A stretch of 64,000 bases of DNA from Paracoccaceae bacterium (GCA_947461435.1 CANHLE010000007.1:1-64000); one strand, 5' to 3'; positions 1 to 10,027 are shown, numbered from the stretch's first letter. Notes: generated by a model from the sequence alone, not told the origin. Numbers and translations are program-made.

Positions 1-33
1 ACGCCTCCTTGCGACGATAACACGGAGAACCTT

Positions 34-1065
34 ATGACGAAGCTTCTGATGCGCGCGCTGGCGGGAGAAACATTGGCGGTGCCGCCGATCTGGATGATGC
101 GGCAGGCGGGGCGCTATTTGCCCGAATACCGCGCGACGCGGGCACAGGCCGGTGATTTCCTGAAGCTGTGCTATAATTCGGATCTGGCGGCAGAAGTGAC
201 GCTGCAGCCGATCCGGCGCTATGGGTTCGATGCCGCGATCCTGTTTGCCGATATCCTGCTTTTGCCCCAGGCTTTGGGGGCGGATCTGTGGTTTGAAACC
301 GGCGAAGGGCCGCGGCTTTCGACGATTACCGGACCCGAGGGCCTTCGGGCGCTGAAGGGCAAGGACGATATTCACGATACCTTGGCGCCGATTTATGAAA
401 CGGTTCGGATCTTGGCGCGCGAACTGCCGAAAGAGACGGCGCTTATCGGCTTTGCCGGGGCCCCCTGGACCGTTGCGACCTATATGATCGCGGGCCGCGG
501 TACGCCGGATCAGGGACCGGCGCATGGGCTGAAAGCGGCGGATCGGGCAACCTTTTCGGCCCTGATCGACCGGATTACCGAGGCGACGGTGGAATATCTT
601 TCGATGCAGATACTGGCCGGGGCCGAGACGGTGAAACTGTTTGATTCGTGGGCCGGAAGCCTGAAGGGGCAGGATTTCGAAGATTTCGCGGTTGCGCCGG
701 CCCAAAAGATCATTCTGGCCCTGAAAGCGCGCCATCCGGGGGTTCCGATCATCGCCTTTCCGCGAGAGGCCGCTGCGGGCTATGTCGGATTTGCCAAAAA
801 GACAGGCGCGGACTGTGTGGCCGTGGACAATTCGGTATCGCCCGAATGGGCGGCGGCAGAGGTGCAAGCGGATGGCTGCGTGCAGGGCAACCTTGCCCCC
901 GAACATATGGTGACGGGCGGGCAAGCCTTGGTCGAGGCGACGCGGCGCGTGGTGGATGCCTTTGCGAAGGGGCCGCATATTTTCAATCTGGGCCACGGGA
1001 TTACACCAGATGCTGACCCCGACAACGTGCAGCTGATGATCGATACGGTGCGATCTGGACATTGA
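34..1065 (+). CDS. hemE: Uroporphyrinogen decarboxylase
   Basis: This cytoplasmic enzyme decarboxylates the four acetate side chains of uroporphyrinogen III to give coproporphyrinogen III in haem and chlorophyll synthesis. The 343-aa product has the family's usual length. The N-terminal signature [17 protein letters not shown] carries the substrate-binding arginines, and [14 protein letters not shown] and HIFNLGHGI are further conserved blocks. The ATG follows a GGAG ribosome site. It runs tail-to-tail with the RepB-like gene, six bases apart. In Caulobacter and some other alphaproteobacteria hemE lies beside the chromosomal origin; only 33 bases upstream are visible here, so this cannot be tested in the window. 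Confidence 0.97.
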   Translation: MTKLLMRALAGETLAVPPIWMMRQAGRYLPEYRATRAQAGDFLKLCYNSDLAAEVTLQPIRRYGFDAAILFADILLLPQALGADLWFETGEGPRLSTITGPEGLRALKGKDDIHDTLAPIYETVRILARELPKETALIGFAGAPWTVATYMIAGRGTPDQGPAHGLKAADRATFSALIDRITEATVEYLSMQILAGAETVKLFDSWAGSLKGQDFEDFAVAPAQKIILALKARHPGVPIIAFPREAAAGYVGFAKKTGADCVAVDNSVSPEWAAAEVQADGCVQGNLAPEHMVTGGQALVEATRRVVDAFAKGPHIFNLGHGITPDADPDNVQLMIDTVRSGH

Positions 1066-1071
1066 GCGTGC

Positions 1072-1917
1072 TCAATTAACCATTTCGGTCCCGGGCGGCG
1101 CGGCACGAAAGGCGGCCAGCAGGGCCGGCAGTTGGGCCAGAAGATATTCGTCAAAACCGGGCGCATTCCGGCGGCTGATGCCAAGGTGCAGGGTTGCCTT
1201 GGTCATCCTTACCCGCGCGAAGGGCATGCCATCATGCGCGCGGATCAGCCGCAAACGCGCGGGGCGGGGTGGCACAGAGCGCGCTTTGAGGGTGGTGACA
1301 TAGGCCAGCGCGGCGCGAAAGCGGCCGGTTGCACTGGTGTTCAGATCTGAGGTGTTGGCGATGGCGCACACCTCGTGCGGGTCAACGCCGGTTTGGGCGA
1401 TCAGATCTGCCAAACTGCGCCAGCGCAAAAAGCCGACACCGCTGGCCGCCCCAAAGGAGGTGACCAAGGCCGGGGGCAGACGGCGCACCAATTGGTTCAT
1501 GCGCGCCACCTCTGTCAGATCCAGACCAAGGGCGCGGGCGATGGTTGCGCGCGGGAGGGACCGATCAATCAACTGCCGGGTCAGATTGGCCTTTTCCATA
1601 TAGGACAGATCCCGGCGCAGGGCGTTTTCCGCGCCGCGCGCCAAGGCGCCATCGGCCGGATCCAGCGGGCGGATCAGGGCCAGAACCGGGCGGCCAAGAT
1701 CGCGCAGCGCCAGAACACGGCGGCGGCCATAGATGATGTCATACTGGCCGGGCCGGTCGGGATGGGGGCGCACGAGAACGGGCACCTGTTGGCCGTGCTC
1801 GCGGATCGAGGCGAGCAGACGCGCGTCGGCGCGGCTGTCATCTTCCAGACGGTCTTGCAGACCATTGCCGGTGATGGTGAAGGGATCGATCTGGATCAAA
1901 TCGGTGGGGGGGATCAT
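1072..1917 (-). CDS. Orphan RepB/ParB-like partition protein
   Basis: The 281-aa product resembles RepB of repABC plasmids, a centromere-binding ParB-type protein. The N-terminal nuclease-like core includes EHGQQVPVLVRPHPDRPGQY, YGRRRVLALRDLGRPV and ENALRRDLSYMEKANL. A helix-turn-helix follows around residues 125-145 (RATIARALGLDLTEVARM). The C-terminus, ending in FDEYLLAQLPALLAAF, looks like the RepB tail. No RepA/ParA ATPase or RepC lies next to it, unlike a working repABC unit. The ATG at 1917 is preferred over a TTG at 1932, although neither has a clear ribosome site. It may be a domesticated plasmid gene or a ParB-family DNA-binding protein with another job; its target sites are unknown. 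Confidence 0.75.
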   Translation of the reverse strand: MIPPTDLIQIDPFTITGNGLQDRLEDDSRADARLLASIREHGQQVPVLVRPHPDRPGQYDIIYGRRRVLALRDLGRPVLALIRPLDPADGALARGAENALRRDLSYMEKANLTRQLIDRSLPRATIARALGLDLTEVARMNQLVRRLPPALVTSFGAASGVGFLRWRSLADLIAQTGVDPHEVCAIANTSDLNTSATGRFRAALAYVTTLKARSVPPRPARLRLIRAHDGMPFARVRMTKATLHLGISRRNAPGFDEYLLAQLPALLAAFRAAPPGTEMVN

Positions 1918-2020
1918 GGGGGCGCCGCGCAAGAAGAAAGCGGCAGTATAGGGCCAAACCGGGGCCGTTGCCTTTGGGCGGGTTTGGCGCGCGCTGCCCC
2001 AAGGATTTGGCAGGCCAAAC

Positions 2021-2053
2021 GAAAGAAGCGGTGCCGGCCCGCGCCAGCACCGC
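2021..2053 (-). terminator. Probable terminator after secB
   Basis: The inverted repeat 2028-2038 / 2043-2053 (GCGGTGCCGGC against GCCAGCACCGC, one wobble) is followed on the minus strand by TTCTTTCG. It lies 22 bases past the secB stop. The T tract is weak, so confidence is moderate. Confidence 0.5.
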
Positions 2054-2075
2054 CGTTGTCAACAGATCGGGCCGA

Positions 2076-2564
2076 TCAGTTCGGCAGGGGAGTGGCGGCA
2101 GCTTGCGCCTGCGCGCGGCGTGCAACCTCTTGCCGGTAGAGCTGCAAGAAATCGACGGGTTCGATGTTCAGGGGCGGAAATCCGCCATCGCGCGTGACGT
2201 CCGAGATGATGCGGCGCACATAGGGGAACAGCATCCGGGGGCATTCGATCATCAAGAAGGGGTGCAATTGATCTTCGGGCACGTTTTCGACCAGAAAAAC
2301 ACCGCCGTATTCCAGTTCCAGAAGGAACAGCATTTCGCCGTTGACCTTGTTCTTGTTGGACACCTTGAACTTGGTCGTCACGTCATAGTGGTTTTCCTGC
2401 GCGCGCTTGCGGGCATCGAGCGAGACGCCAACCTGAATGTCGGGCTGAACCTCGGACGAGGTCAGGCCCTTTTGCGCGACCATGTTTTCAAACGACATGT
2501 CTTTGACGAACTGCGCCATGACCTGCATGCGCACCTGCACTGCTGCGCCGGAGTCTTCAGCCAT
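2076..2564 (-). CDS. secB: Protein-export chaperone SecB
   Basis: SecB is a tetrameric cytosolic chaperone that keeps secretory proteins unfolded and hands them to SecA. The 162-aa product carries the conserved core (KDMSFENMVAQKG, YGGVFLVENVPEDQLHPFLM, CPRMLFPYVRRIISDVTRDG, FPPLNIEPVDFLQLY). The start at 2564 (MAEDSG) sits six bases from AGGGAGA; the in-frame ATG at 2570 abuts that site and is less likely. secB next to fxsA is a common alphaproteobacterial arrangement. Confidence 0.96.
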   Translation of the reverse strand: MAEDSGAAVQVRMQVMAQFVKDMSFENMVAQKGLTSSEVQPDIQVGVSLDARKRAQENHYDVTTKFKVSNKNKVNGEMLFLLELEYGGVFLVENVPEDQLHPFLMIECPRMLFPYVRRIISDVTRDGGFPPLNIEPVDFLQLYRQEVARRAQAQAAATPLPN

Positions 2565-2623
2565 ACCCATTCTCCCTATAGGCAAAATCTTGCCGCGCTT
2601 CCTAGCAGGTTGCGATCAGGGTC

Positions 2624-3100
2624 TCAATGGCGGGTCCAGCCCGATGGGGGGGCGTTTTGCCTGTCTTGGGGAGGAATTTCGGAAAAATCGCCATCGATGA
2701 TGGTTGGATCGGCCGATTGGCGCGCTGTGAAGGCAAAGCCGGACAGGGTTTTGGCCGAAAGGCGGGCCAGGATCAGGCGGATCACAAGGCTGCGCAGTGG
2801 GGGGATCATCAACAAGATGCCGATCACGTCGGTGAAAAAGCCGGGCAGAATCATCATCACCCCGCCCACGAGGATCAGCGCGCCATGGGCCAGAGGCGAG
2901 AGCGGATTGCCAAGGGAGGTCATCTCGCGTTGAAGATCGCGCAGGACCTGTGTGCCTTGCCAGCGCAGCAGCCATGTGCCGACAACGGCCGTGCCCAGAA
3001 CGATGGCCAAGGTGGGCCAAAGCGTCAACCAACCGCCGACCTGAACGAACAGCGCAATTTCGATGATTGGAACGATAATGAAGATGGCAAACAGCCACAT
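2624..3100 (-). CDS. fxsA: FxsA family membrane protein
   Basis: This 158-aa inner-membrane protein has closely spaced hydrophobic segments at about residues 2-20, 24-46 and 72-95, followed by a hydrophilic tail. That is the FxsA pattern, named for the E. coli protein whose overproduction relieves F-plasmid exclusion of phage T7. The block GGVMMILPGFFTDVIGILLM is the family hallmark (glycine-rich turn plus PGFxTD). Its cellular role is not known. It lies between ureG and secB on the same strand. Confidence 0.88.
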   Translation of the reverse strand: MWLFAIFIIVPIIEIALFVQVGGWLTLWPTLAIVLGTAVVGTWLLRWQGTQVLRDLQREMTSLGNPLSPLAHGALILVGGVMMILPGFFTDVIGILLMIPPLRSLVIRLILARLSAKTLSGFAFTARQSADPTIIDGDFSEIPPQDRQNAPPSGWTRH

Positions 3101-3154
3101 GGCGGACCCTTTGGGTTGACTGAGGCCCTATGTAGGCATTGGTGGGACGAAAAG

Positions 3155-3781
3155 CTATGCCGTCAGAACAAGACCGCCGGTCGTGGTCAGGAAGGTGATG
3201 ACATCGTCTATGCCCTTGTCGGTGCGCAGTTGGGCCATGACATAGGGGCGCGCTCCACGGGCTGCCTTTGTATCGCTTTCCAAAAGCTGCAGATCGACGC
3301 CGACATAGGGGGCAAGATCGGTTTTGTTGACGACCAGAAGATCTGACCGCGTCAGGCCGGGGCCTTTTTTGCGCGGGATATCCTGACCGGCCGCCGTGTC
3401 GATGACATAGATCGTGATGTCTGCCAGTTCTGGGGAATAGGTTGCGGCCAGATTGTCACCGCCGGATTCGATCAGGATCAGATCAAGATCTGGGTGGGCG
3501 CGGCGCAGATCGGCCACGGCGGCCAGATTGATTGAGGCGTCTTCGCGGATGGCGGTATGGGGGCAGCCGCCCGTTTCGACGCCGCGAATGCGGTCTTGGG
3601 CCAGAACCTGCGCGCGCATCAGGTATTCGGCGTCTTCGCGGGTGTAAATGTCATTGGTGATGACGGCCATCGAACAGCGGTGGGCCAGCGCGCGGCACAG
3701 ATGTTCGGTCAGGGTGGTTTTGCCGGCACCAACGGGGCCGCCGATGCCCACGCGAAGCGGGCCGTGGGGGGAGGAGGTCAT
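3155..3781 (-). CDS. ureG: Urease accessory GTPase UreG
   Basis: UreG hydrolyses GTP to drive nickel delivery to apo-urease and acts with UreD, UreE and UreF. The 208-aa protein has a P-loop GPVGAGKT near residue 15, the metal-binding CPH motif in [13 protein letters not shown], the switch segment [17 protein letters not shown], and NKTDLA for guanine recognition. The start ATG overlaps the ureF stop by four bases, so translation is probably coupled. It is the last gene of the urease operon. Confidence 0.97.
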   Translation of the reverse strand: MTSSPHGPLRVGIGGPVGAGKTTLTEHLCRALAHRCSMAVITNDIYTREDAEYLMRAQVLAQDRIRGVETGGCPHTAIREDASINLAAVADLRRAHPDLDLILIESGGDNLAATYSPELADITIYVIDTAAGQDIPRKKGPGLTRSDLLVVNKTDLAPYVGVDLQLLESDTKAARGARPYVMAQLRTDKGIDDVITFLTTTGGLVLTA

Positions 3782-4419
3782 GTGCGGAAAATCCTGACGG
3801 TTTGGGTTTCGTGCCGCATCGAGGCCATGTCGGCCCCGGGGGTAAAGCTGTGCAGATCGTCTGGCGTTGCCTGTGCCAACCGCGCGGCGAGGGCGCTGAT
3901 CTGCGGGGTGAGGGCCGCCAAAATGATCTGGCCCTGCGCCTGACCCATGGGCATGAAGCGCACGGCAACCGAGATCAACTGCACGCAGAGCGTTTGCAAA
4001 TAAAGCGCCAAGACATCTTGGGTGGGCAGCGCAAGGGAACGGGTGGCAAGGCCAAGGGCGAGCACATAGGGCAAAGGCGGCTGCGGGCGGCCCATGGCGG
4101 CCAAAAGTGCGCCAAAGCCTTGACCCAGTTCATCCGCCTCTTGCGCCCGTTCGGCCGACGAGCACAGGGCGTGGTACAGGTCTGTCAGGTCGGCAAGGGG
4201 CAGGGTGTTTTGGCGGGTTAGAGACAGAAAGACCGCATCCAGATGCCCTGAGCCATAGGTGAGCACGGCCGAGATCCAATCTTGCAAGGCCGCGGCGCCG
4301 GTGACCAAACCTTCGTCAATGGCGCTTTCCAGACCTTGGGAATGGGCAAAGCTGCCAATGGGAAAGGCGGGCGACAGCAGCTGCGACAGTTGCAGGCGGT
4401 CAGCGGACAGATCATCCAT
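3778..4419 (-). CDS. ureF: Urease accessory protein UreF
   Basis: UreF is an all-helical scaffold that joins UreD to UreG on apo-urease during nickel insertion. The product is 213 aa from the chosen ATG at 4419, which overlaps the ureE end by eight bases. Typical segments are [18 protein letters not shown], the central helices, and the C-terminal block [20 protein letters not shown]. ATGs further upstream would extend into the UreE His-rich tail and are less likely. The 3' end overlaps ureG by four bases. Confidence 0.93.
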   Translation of the reverse strand: MDDLSADRLQLSQLLSPAFPIGSFAHSQGLESAIDEGLVTGAAALQDWISAVLTYGSGHLDAVFLSLTRQNTLPLADLTDLYHALCSSAERAQEADELGQGFGALLAAMGRPQPPLPYVLALGLATRSLALPTQDVLALYLQTLCVQLISVAVRFMPMGQAQGQIILAALTPQISALAARLAQATPDDLHSFTPGADMASMRHETQTVRIFRT

Positions 4420-4888
4420 GAAGCGAGAACCCGTTGGGGCCGTGATCATGGCCAAAGGTGCGCCCATGGCCATAGGCGCCGCCTTCGGGGCGGAAGGGCG
4501 CAAAGACATGGGTCAGCTCTGCGCCAAGCTGGGCCAACATCGATTCCAGCACATGATCTTGCCGAATGATGAGGTGGGCGGCGGCGATCTGGCAGGGGGT
4601 GTGGCGGTTGCCGATATGCCAGGCCAGACGCGGAAGATCGCCGCACACATGCACAACGGGTTCATCGGCGGCCGCGATTTCGACCAGCCGCCCGTCATCT
4701 GTTTGCAGCGCGTCGCCGGGATCAAGGCTGATGGTTTCGGCCAAATCCACCATCAAGGGGCCTGAGGTGGTGTCGAGCCTTTTGCGGCGCATCAGGCGTT
4801 CATCATAGTTCAAGGTGACAAGGGCGGCGGCGGGGCCTGTCCAGGTGCCTTTGCGAAGCAATGTGCGGGCGGGAAGCGGAAAGGGCAT
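4412..4888 (-). CDS. ureE: Urease nickel chaperone UreE
   Basis: UreE binds Ni(II) and passes it toward the urease active site. The 158-aa product starts MPFPLPARTLLRKG. It has the UreE N-terminal beta domain (ERLMRRKRLDTTSG), the metal-binding domain with WHIGNRHTPCQI around residues 90-100, and a short His-rich tail ([19 protein letters not shown]). The tail is poorer in histidine than that of Klebsiella UreE, so nickel storage may be modest. It lies between ureC and ureF in the operon. Confidence 0.94.
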   Translation of the reverse strand: MPFPLPARTLLRKGTWTGPAAALVTLNYDERLMRRKRLDTTSGPLMVDLAETISLDPGDALQTDDGRLVEIAAADEPVVHVCGDLPRLAWHIGNRHTPCQIAAAHLIIRQDHVLESMLAQLGAELTHVFAPFRPEGGAYGHGRTFGHDHGPNGFSLHG

Positions 4889-4953
4889 GCGCGGGGCCTT
4901 TTGGGTTTCTTCGAAGGACGGTTGAGCGGCGGGTTCTGTGTGTTTGCCGCGCT

Positions 4954-6663
4954 TTAGTACAGGAAGTAGCGCTGCGCGAGCGGAAGCTCTGCCGCGGGGG
5001 CGCAGGTCAAAAGCTCGCCATTGGCGCGCACTTCGTAGGTTTCGGGGTGCACGTCGATATGGGGCATGGCGTCGTTCAGTTTCATGTTGGCCTTGCCGAT
5101 GGTGCGGGTGTTTTCGACGGCCAAGGTCTGTTTGTGCAGCCCAAGGTCTGCGCGCAGGCTGCCCGATTGCGCCGCACCAGAGACGAAAAGGACCGAACCT
5201 TGTTCCAGCGCGCGGCCATAGGCGCCGAACATCGGGCGCGAATAGACCGGCTGAGGGGTGGGGATGGAGGCATTGGTATCGCCCATCTGAGCGCAGGCGA
5301 TGGTGCCGCCGACCAGAACCATTTCCGGCTTGGCCCCAAAGAAGGCCGGCCACCACAGCACCAGATCAGCGCGTTTGCCCACCTCGATGCTGCCAATGTG
5401 GCGCGACATTCCTTGGGCGATGGCCGGATTGATCGTGTATTTTGCCACATAGCGGCGGGCCCGCATATTGTCGTTGTCGCCCTGTTCTTCGGCCAAGCGT
5501 CCGCGCTGCTGTTTCATCTTGTGGGCGGTCTGCCAGGTGCGGGTGATGACCTCTCCGACGCGGCCCATGGCCTGACTGTCTGACGACAGGATCGAAAACG
5601 CGCCCATGTCGTGCAGGATATCTTCGGCCGCGATGGTTTCGCGGCGGATGCGGCTTTCGGCGAAGGCGACATCTTCGGGGATGGCGCGATCAAGGTGGTG
5701 ACAGACCATGAGCATATCGAGGTGTTCCTCGATCGTGTTCACGGTGTAGGGCATGGTGGGGTTGGTGGAGGACGGAATGACGTTGGGGTTGGACACAACG
5801 CGCATGATGTCAGGCGCGTGGCCGCCGCCGGCACCTTCGGTGTGAAAGGCGTGAATGGTGCGGCCTGCGATGGCGGCCAGAGTGTTTTCGACAAAGCCGC
5901 TTTCGTTCAGCGTGTCGGTATGGATCATCACCTGCACATCCATCGCATCGGCCACCGTCAGGCAGCAATCAATGGCGGCGGGGGTGGTGCCCCAGTCTTC
6001 GTGCAGTTTCAGCGCGCAAGCCCCGCCGTTGATCATCTCGACCAAGGCTTCGGGCTGGGAGGCATTGCCTTTGGCCGACAGACCAAAGTTGATGGGGAAA
6101 GCGTCCAGCGCCTGCAACATGCGGCCCAGATGCCAAGGACCGGGCGTGCAGGTGGTGGCCAGCGTGCCATGGGCCGGGCCGGTGCCGCCGCCCAGCATGG
6201 TGGTGATGCCCGAATGCAGCGCATCTTCGATCTGACCGGGGGCGATGAAGTGGATATGGGCATCAAACCCGCCCGCAGTCAGGATTTTGCCTTCGCCTGC
6301 GATCACCTCTGTGCCGGGACCGATGATGATGGTGACACCGGATTGGGTATCGGGGTTGCCGGCCTTGCCGATGGCGTGGATCATTCCGCTGCGCAGGCCA
6401 ACGTCAGCCTTGTAAATCCCGGTGTGATCCAAGATCAGCGCGTTGGTGATCACGGTATCCACCGCGCCCCCGGCACGGGAAATCTGACTTTGTCCCATGC
6501 CATCACGGATGACTTTGCCGCCGCCGAATTTCACCTCGTCGCCGTAGGTTGTCAGGTCACGTTCGACCTCGATGATGATGTCGGTATCGCCAAGGCGAAC
6601 GCGGTCGCCCGTGGTGGGGCCATACATGGCGGCATAATCGGGGCGCGAGATGCGGGTGGCCAT
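4954..6663 (-). CDS. ureC: Urease subunit alpha
   Basis: This is the catalytic subunit; it hydrolyses urea to ammonia and carbamate at a dinuclear nickel centre in the cytoplasm. The 569-aa length is standard. Visible ligands are HIHF for the first nickel histidines, the carbamylated lysine in [11 protein letters not shown], the following metal and substrate histidines ([27 protein letters not shown]), the flap MVCHHLD with a catalytic histidine, and the aspartate in [12 protein letters not shown]. It begins one base after the ureB stop. Confidence 0.98.
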   Translation of the reverse strand: MATRISRPDYAAMYGPTTGDRVRLGDTDIIIEVERDLTTYGDEVKFGGGKVIRDGMGQSQISRAGGAVDTVITNALILDHTGIYKADVGLRSGMIHAIGKAGNPDTQSGVTIIIGPGTEVIAGEGKILTAGGFDAHIHFIAPGQIEDALHSGITTMLGGGTGPAHGTLATTCTPGPWHLGRMLQALDAFPINFGLSAKGNASQPEALVEMINGGACALKLHEDWGTTPAAIDCCLTVADAMDVQVMIHTDTLNESGFVENTLAAIAGRTIHAFHTEGAGGGHAPDIMRVVSNPNVIPSSTNPTMPYTVNTIEEHLDMLMVCHHLDRAIPEDVAFAESRIRRETIAAEDILHDMGAFSILSSDSQAMGRVGEVITRTWQTAHKMKQQRGRLAEEQGDNDNMRARRYVAKYTINPAIAQGMSRHIGSIEVGKRADLVLWWPAFFGAKPEMVLVGGTIACAQMGDTNASIPTPQPVYSRPMFGAYGRALEQGSVLFVSGAAQSGSLRADLGLHKQTLAVENTRTIGKANMKLNDAMPHIDVHPETYEVRANGELLTCAPAAELPLAQRYFLY

Positions 6664-6664
6664 C

Positions 6665-6970
6665 TTATAACTCTCCCATCACTTGGGCGTTGAACCCGAA
6701 GACACGGCGCGCGCCTTGATAGGGCACAAGGCGCACCTCGCGGGTTTGGCCGGGTTCAAAACGCACGGCGGTCCCTGCGGCGATATCCAGACGCTGGCCG
6801 CGCGCGGCGGCCCGATCAAACGACAGGCCGGGGTTGGTTTCGGCAAAGTGATAGTGGCTGCCCACCTGCACCGGGCGGTCACCGGTGTTGGCGACCATCA
6901 GCACGGTCACGGGCAGGCCCGCGTTCAGGTCGATCGCGCCGGGGGCAGTGAAAATCTCGCCGGGGATCAT
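6665..6970 (-). CDS. ureB: Urease subunit beta
   Basis: This 101-aa structural subunit packs with UreA and UreC in the (ABC)3 urease. It starts [18 protein letters not shown] and contains [19 protein letters not shown] and the closing [16 protein letters not shown], all diagnostic. The ATG overlaps by four bases the stop of the 58-aa gene ahead of it. Upstream bases in the same frame do not code. Confidence 0.97.
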   Translation of the reverse strand: MIPGEIFTAPGAIDLNAGLPVTVLMVANTGDRPVQVGSHYHFAETNPGLSFDRAAARGQRLDIAAGTAVRFEPGQTREVRLVPYQGARRVFGFNAQVMGEL

Positions 6971-7143
6971 GGGCGCGACCGAAGTTTGATGGCAACATAG
7001 GCCACAACGGCGACACCCAGGCCGATCATCGCAAGGTGATCGGGTTCGGTGAGCAGGTGCAAGACGCCCGCGTGGCTGTGATCGCCGGGATGGGCGAGCG
7101 CGGCAGAGGGGGCCAGCAGCAAAAGGCAGAGGATGCGTTTCAT
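6967..7143 (-). CDS. 58-aa one-helix peptide resembling the HupE/UreJ N-terminus
   Basis: A short gene fills the gap between ureA and ureB and overlaps ureB by ATGA. The product has a signal-like start ([17 protein letters not shown]), then [13 protein letters not shown], then one transmembrane helix (about residues 37-54) and a basic end. HupE/UreJ nickel permeases start the same way: a cleaved leader followed at once by HPG, and a conserved histidine plus DH-L-A-M block at the first helix (here TEPDHLAM). The remaining five or so helices are absent, so it is either a degenerate UreJ or a distinct small membrane component. A role in periplasmic nickel capture is inference. The gene is real by leader, spacing and overlap; the function is unknown. 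Confidence 0.75.
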   Translation of the reverse strand: MKRILCLLLLAPSAALAHPGDHSHAGVLHLLTEPDHLAMIGLGVAVVAYVAIKLRSRP

Positions 7144-7155
7144 GACGGGGGCCTT

Positions 7156-7458
7156 TCAGCGGATCGGGTGGTGAACGGTCACGAGTTTCGTGCCATCGGG
7201 AAAGGTGGCTTCGACTTGAACCGAATGAATCATTTCGGGCACGCCGGGCATGCATTGATCGGCGGTGATGACATGGCCGCCGGCCTGCATCAGATCAGAC
7301 ACGGTGCGGCCATCGCGGGCGCCTTCCACGACAAAATCGGTGATCAGGGCAATCGCCTCGGGGTGGTTCAGCTTGACGCCGCGGGCCAGACGGCCCCGGG
7401 CCACCATCGCCGCAAGGCTGATCAGCAGTTTCTCGCGTTCGCGGGGGGTAAGGTTCAT
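7156..7458 (-). CDS. ureA: Urease subunit gamma
   Basis: This is the smallest structural subunit of urease, 100 aa. Typical segments are [64 protein letters not shown] and [13 protein letters not shown]. Its ATG overlaps the ureD stop by four bases. It lies 12 bases before the small membrane-peptide gene. Confidence 0.97.
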   Translation of the reverse strand: MNLTPREREKLLISLAAMVARGRLARGVKLNHPEAIALITDFVVEGARDGRTVSDLMQAGGHVITADQCMPGVPEMIHSVQVEATFPDGTKLVTVHHPIR

Positions 7459-8288
7459 GCGGTGATCCCTTGCATTTGCCAGACGCGCGGCAGCGCTCTG
7501 GTGGTCAGATGAGCGATGGCGGCCCCGAGGGCCTGTTTGAGGGGCCAGACATCGGGCGCGGTCAGCCGCAGGAGGGTGCGGCCATTCCAACCTGAGGCGG
7601 CGGCGTGCACGCCGGGAAGGGCCGGAAGACCGCGCAGACCGTCTGCGGCGGCTTCGGCCCCGGCGCCCAAAAGGGCCAGAACGGCAAAGGCGATATGCCC
7701 GCCCAAAAGCGCCGGTTGGGCGGCGTCTGCCAGCGTTTGCGCGTTGATAGAGACTGTTTCGGCCCACAAGGGGCGCCCGCCCAGCGTTACCATGCGGCGG
7801 TCGCGCAGGCGGGCCCGGGCGGGATGTTCGCCCATGGCGCGGCGGCCCAGAACGGTGATTTCGCACATCAGGCACGAGGCGCCCGGGGCCAGATCAATCT
7901 GGGTATCGCGGTCAAGAAAGCAATCTTCGAAAAGGATGGTTTCTTGCGGCAGCCAATCCAGCCGCCCCCCGGCCCCCACCTTGGCACGCACCTGAACGTG
8001 GGCAGCGCCGTCGCGGCACAGATAGGCACGTTCGGCGGTTTGCGTGGTGGCCAAGGCCGCCCCGCCGGCCAGCGTCAGCCCATACGACAGGCGATCGCCC
8101 GAGGCCAAACCACCCGAGGTGTTCAGAAAAACCACCTCTGGCCGGTCAGAAAAGGTGCGGGGCAGCATGGCGCGGGCCGACCCCGATTGCGCCAGATCGG
8201 CCAGCACCGCCCGGCCATCGCGCAGGCCAAAGGACAGGGAAGCGGCCCCCTTTGAACGCTGCATCGCTGCGATGGATCCTTGAATCAT
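7455..8288 (-). CDS. ureD: Urease accessory protein UreD
   Basis: UreD (UreH) is the scaffold that contacts apo-urease and channels nickel from UreG. The 277-aa product begins [14 protein letters not shown] and has the family blocks [49 protein letters not shown] and [16 protein letters not shown]. Two adjacent ATGs (8291, 8288) follow GAGGGA; 8288 has the better spacing. It is the first gene of the urease operon, divergent from urtA. Confidence 0.92.
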   Translation of the reverse strand: MIQGSIAAMQRSKGAASLSFGLRDGRAVLADLAQSGSARAMLPRTFSDRPEVVFLNTSGGLASGDRLSYGLTLAGGAALATTQTAERAYLCRDGAAHVQVRAKVGAGGRLDWLPQETILFEDCFLDRDTQIDLAPGASCLMCEITVLGRRAMGEHPARARLRDRRMVTLGGRPLWAETVSINAQTLADAAQPALLGGHIAFAVLALLGAGAEAAADGLRGLPALPGVHAAASGWNGRTLLRLTAPDVWPLKQALGAAIAHLTTRALPRVWQMQGITA

Positions 8289-8731
8289 CATTCCCTCGGC
8301 TTTGAGGCAAGCAATGAACCTTGGCGCCGCCAGAGGCATCTGGGCACAGCGAAAAGGGGCACGACACCGCCGTTTTTGGCCAATAATGCCTGTTTTTTGC
8401 GCCTGTTGCCTGTTTGTTGTGCGCCATTTGAACGCATGCAGCGCGCGGCCAGAAACCGTGATTCCCGCTTTGCGCCTGCAATGCGTTCTTACCCCCCGCC
8501 AATTTTCTGCGCGTGCAGCGGAAAATGCGCCCAAAAACCATGCAGGCGCGGAAACCTTTGCTGCAATGCGGCGAGCGGAGTTTACGGCAGGGGATTTCCT
8601 TCGGCAGCGTCCGATGGCGGGGTCATCGACCCTTGAACAAAAGACGGGTCGCGCCGCAGGGCAAGACCACTGGGAAAAGACACAAGCAAGGTGGACGGGG
8701 ACCCCCGGACCAACCGAAGAAAGGGACGAAG
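8289..8731. promoter_or_regulatory. Divergent ureD / urtA control region
   Basis: This 443-base non-coding stretch separates the urease operon (minus) from the urea transporter operon (plus) and must hold both promoters. No convincing open frame lies in it. I looked for an NtrC dyad and a -24/-12 sigma-54 element and found no clear match, though nitrogen control would be expected for this gene pair. Confidence 0.6.
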
Positions 8732-10027
8732 ATGAAACTTACACGTCGTATGCTTCTGGCCAGCGCCAGCGCTGGATTGGCCTCGGCCGCGTTGCCACGC
8801 CTTGCCTTGGCCCAAGATGGGCCGATCAAGGTTGGTGTGTTGCACTCCCTCTCGGGGACGATGGCGATTTCGGAAACCACGTTGAAAGACACGATGCTGA
8901 TGCTGATCGAACAGCAAAACGCCAAAGGCGGGATCTTGGGGCGCCAACTGGAGGCTGTCGTGGTTGACCCCGCCTCTGACTGGCCGCTGTTTGCAGAAAA
9001 AGCCCGCGAACTGCTGACGGTCGACAAGGTTGATGTGATGTTCGGGTGCTGGACGTCAGTGTCGCGCAAATCGGTTCTGCCGGTGATCGAAGAGCTGAAC
9101 GGGCTGCTGTTCTATCCGGTTCAATACGAAGGCGAAGAATCGTCGAAGAACGTGTTCTATACCGGGGCGGCCCCGAACCAGCAGGCCATTCCGGCCGTGG
9201 ATTACTATTTGAACGAACTGGGTGTGCAGAAGTTCGCCCTGTTGGGGACCGATTACGTTTATCCGCGCACGACCAACAACATCTTGGAATCCTATCTGAT
9301 TTCCAAAGGGATCGCCAAGGAAGACATCTTTGTCAACTACACCCCGTTTGGCCATTCCGACTGGTCCAAGATCGTGGGCGATGTGGTGGCCCTGGGGGCG
9401 GATGGCAAGAAAGTGGGCGTGATTTCCACGATCAACGGCGACGCGAACATCGGCTTTTACAAGGAACTGGCGGCTGCCGGGGTGTCGGCTGATACGCTTC
9501 CGGTTGTTGCGTTTTCGGTGGGCGAAGAAGAGCTTTCGGGTCTGGACACGTCGAATCTGGTCGGACATCTGGCCGCCTGGAACTATTTCATGTCGGCGGA
9601 ATCGCCCGAAAACACGGCCTTCATTGCCGCTTGGAAGGCCTTTATCAAGGATGACAAGCGCGTCACCAATGACCCGATGGAAGCGCATTACATCGGGTTC
9701 AACATGTGGGTGAACGCGGTGACCGCCGCCGGAACCACCGCTGTGGATGCCGTATCGGATGCGATGATCGGGCAGACGTTCCCGAACCTGACCGGCGGGA
9801 TGGCCGAAATGCTGCCAAACCACCACCTGACCAAGCCGGTGCTGATCGGCGAGATCCGGGCCGATGGCCAGTTCGACATCATCAGCCAGACAGATCCGGT
9901 ACCGGGCGACGCCTGGACCGATTTCCTGCCGGAATCAGCGGTTCTGGAAGCCGACTGGAAAGATCTGAAGTGCGGTATGTACAACACCGAAACCAAGACC
10001 TGCGTTCAGCTGACATCAAACTACTAA
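8732..10027 (+). CDS. urtA: Urea ABC transporter substrate-binding protein
   Basis: UrtA is the periplasmic urea receptor of the branched-chain-amino-acid-type importer. The 431-aa product starts with a twin-arginine-like leader (MKLTRRMLLASASAG, ending about ALPRLALA), then IKVGVLHSLSGTMAISE. GCWTSVSRKSVLPVIEE and PVQYEGEESSKNVFYTGA are characteristic of the urea/amide receptors rather than LivJ. The ATG follows AAGGGA; an in-frame extension upstream lacks family resemblance. A strong hairpin after the stop separates it from urtB, as expected for a receptor made in excess. Confidence 0.96.
   Translation: MKLTRRMLLASASAGLASAALPRLALAQDGPIKVGVLHSLSGTMAISETTLKDTMLMLIEQQNAKGGILGRQLEAVVVDPASDWPLFAEKARELLTVDKVDVMFGCWTSVSRKSVLPVIEELNGLLFYPVQYEGEESSKNVFYTGAAPNQQAIPAVDYYLNELGVQKFALLGTDYVYPRTTNNILESYLISKGIAKEDIFVNYTPFGHSDWSKIVGDVVALGADGKKVGVISTINGDANIGFYKELAAAGVSADTLPVVAFSVGEEELSGLDTSNLVGHLAAWNYFMSAESPENTAFIAAWKAFIKDDKRVTNDPMEAHYIGFNMWVNAVTAAGTTAVDAVSDAMIGQTFPNLTGGMAEMLPNHHLTKPVLIGEIRADGQFDIISQTDPVPGDAWTDFLPESAVLEADWKDLKCGMYNTETKTCVQLTSNY

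Noticed and set aside
648..1016. Open frame inside hemE on the same strand
   Set aside because: Shifted-frame shadow of a clear hemE gene, with no ribosome site and no family resemblance.
8289..8731. NtrC or sigma-54 site between ureD and urtA
   Set aside because: Nitrogen control is expected, but no clear TGCACC-N5-GGTGCA or TGGC-N-TTGC match was found by eye.
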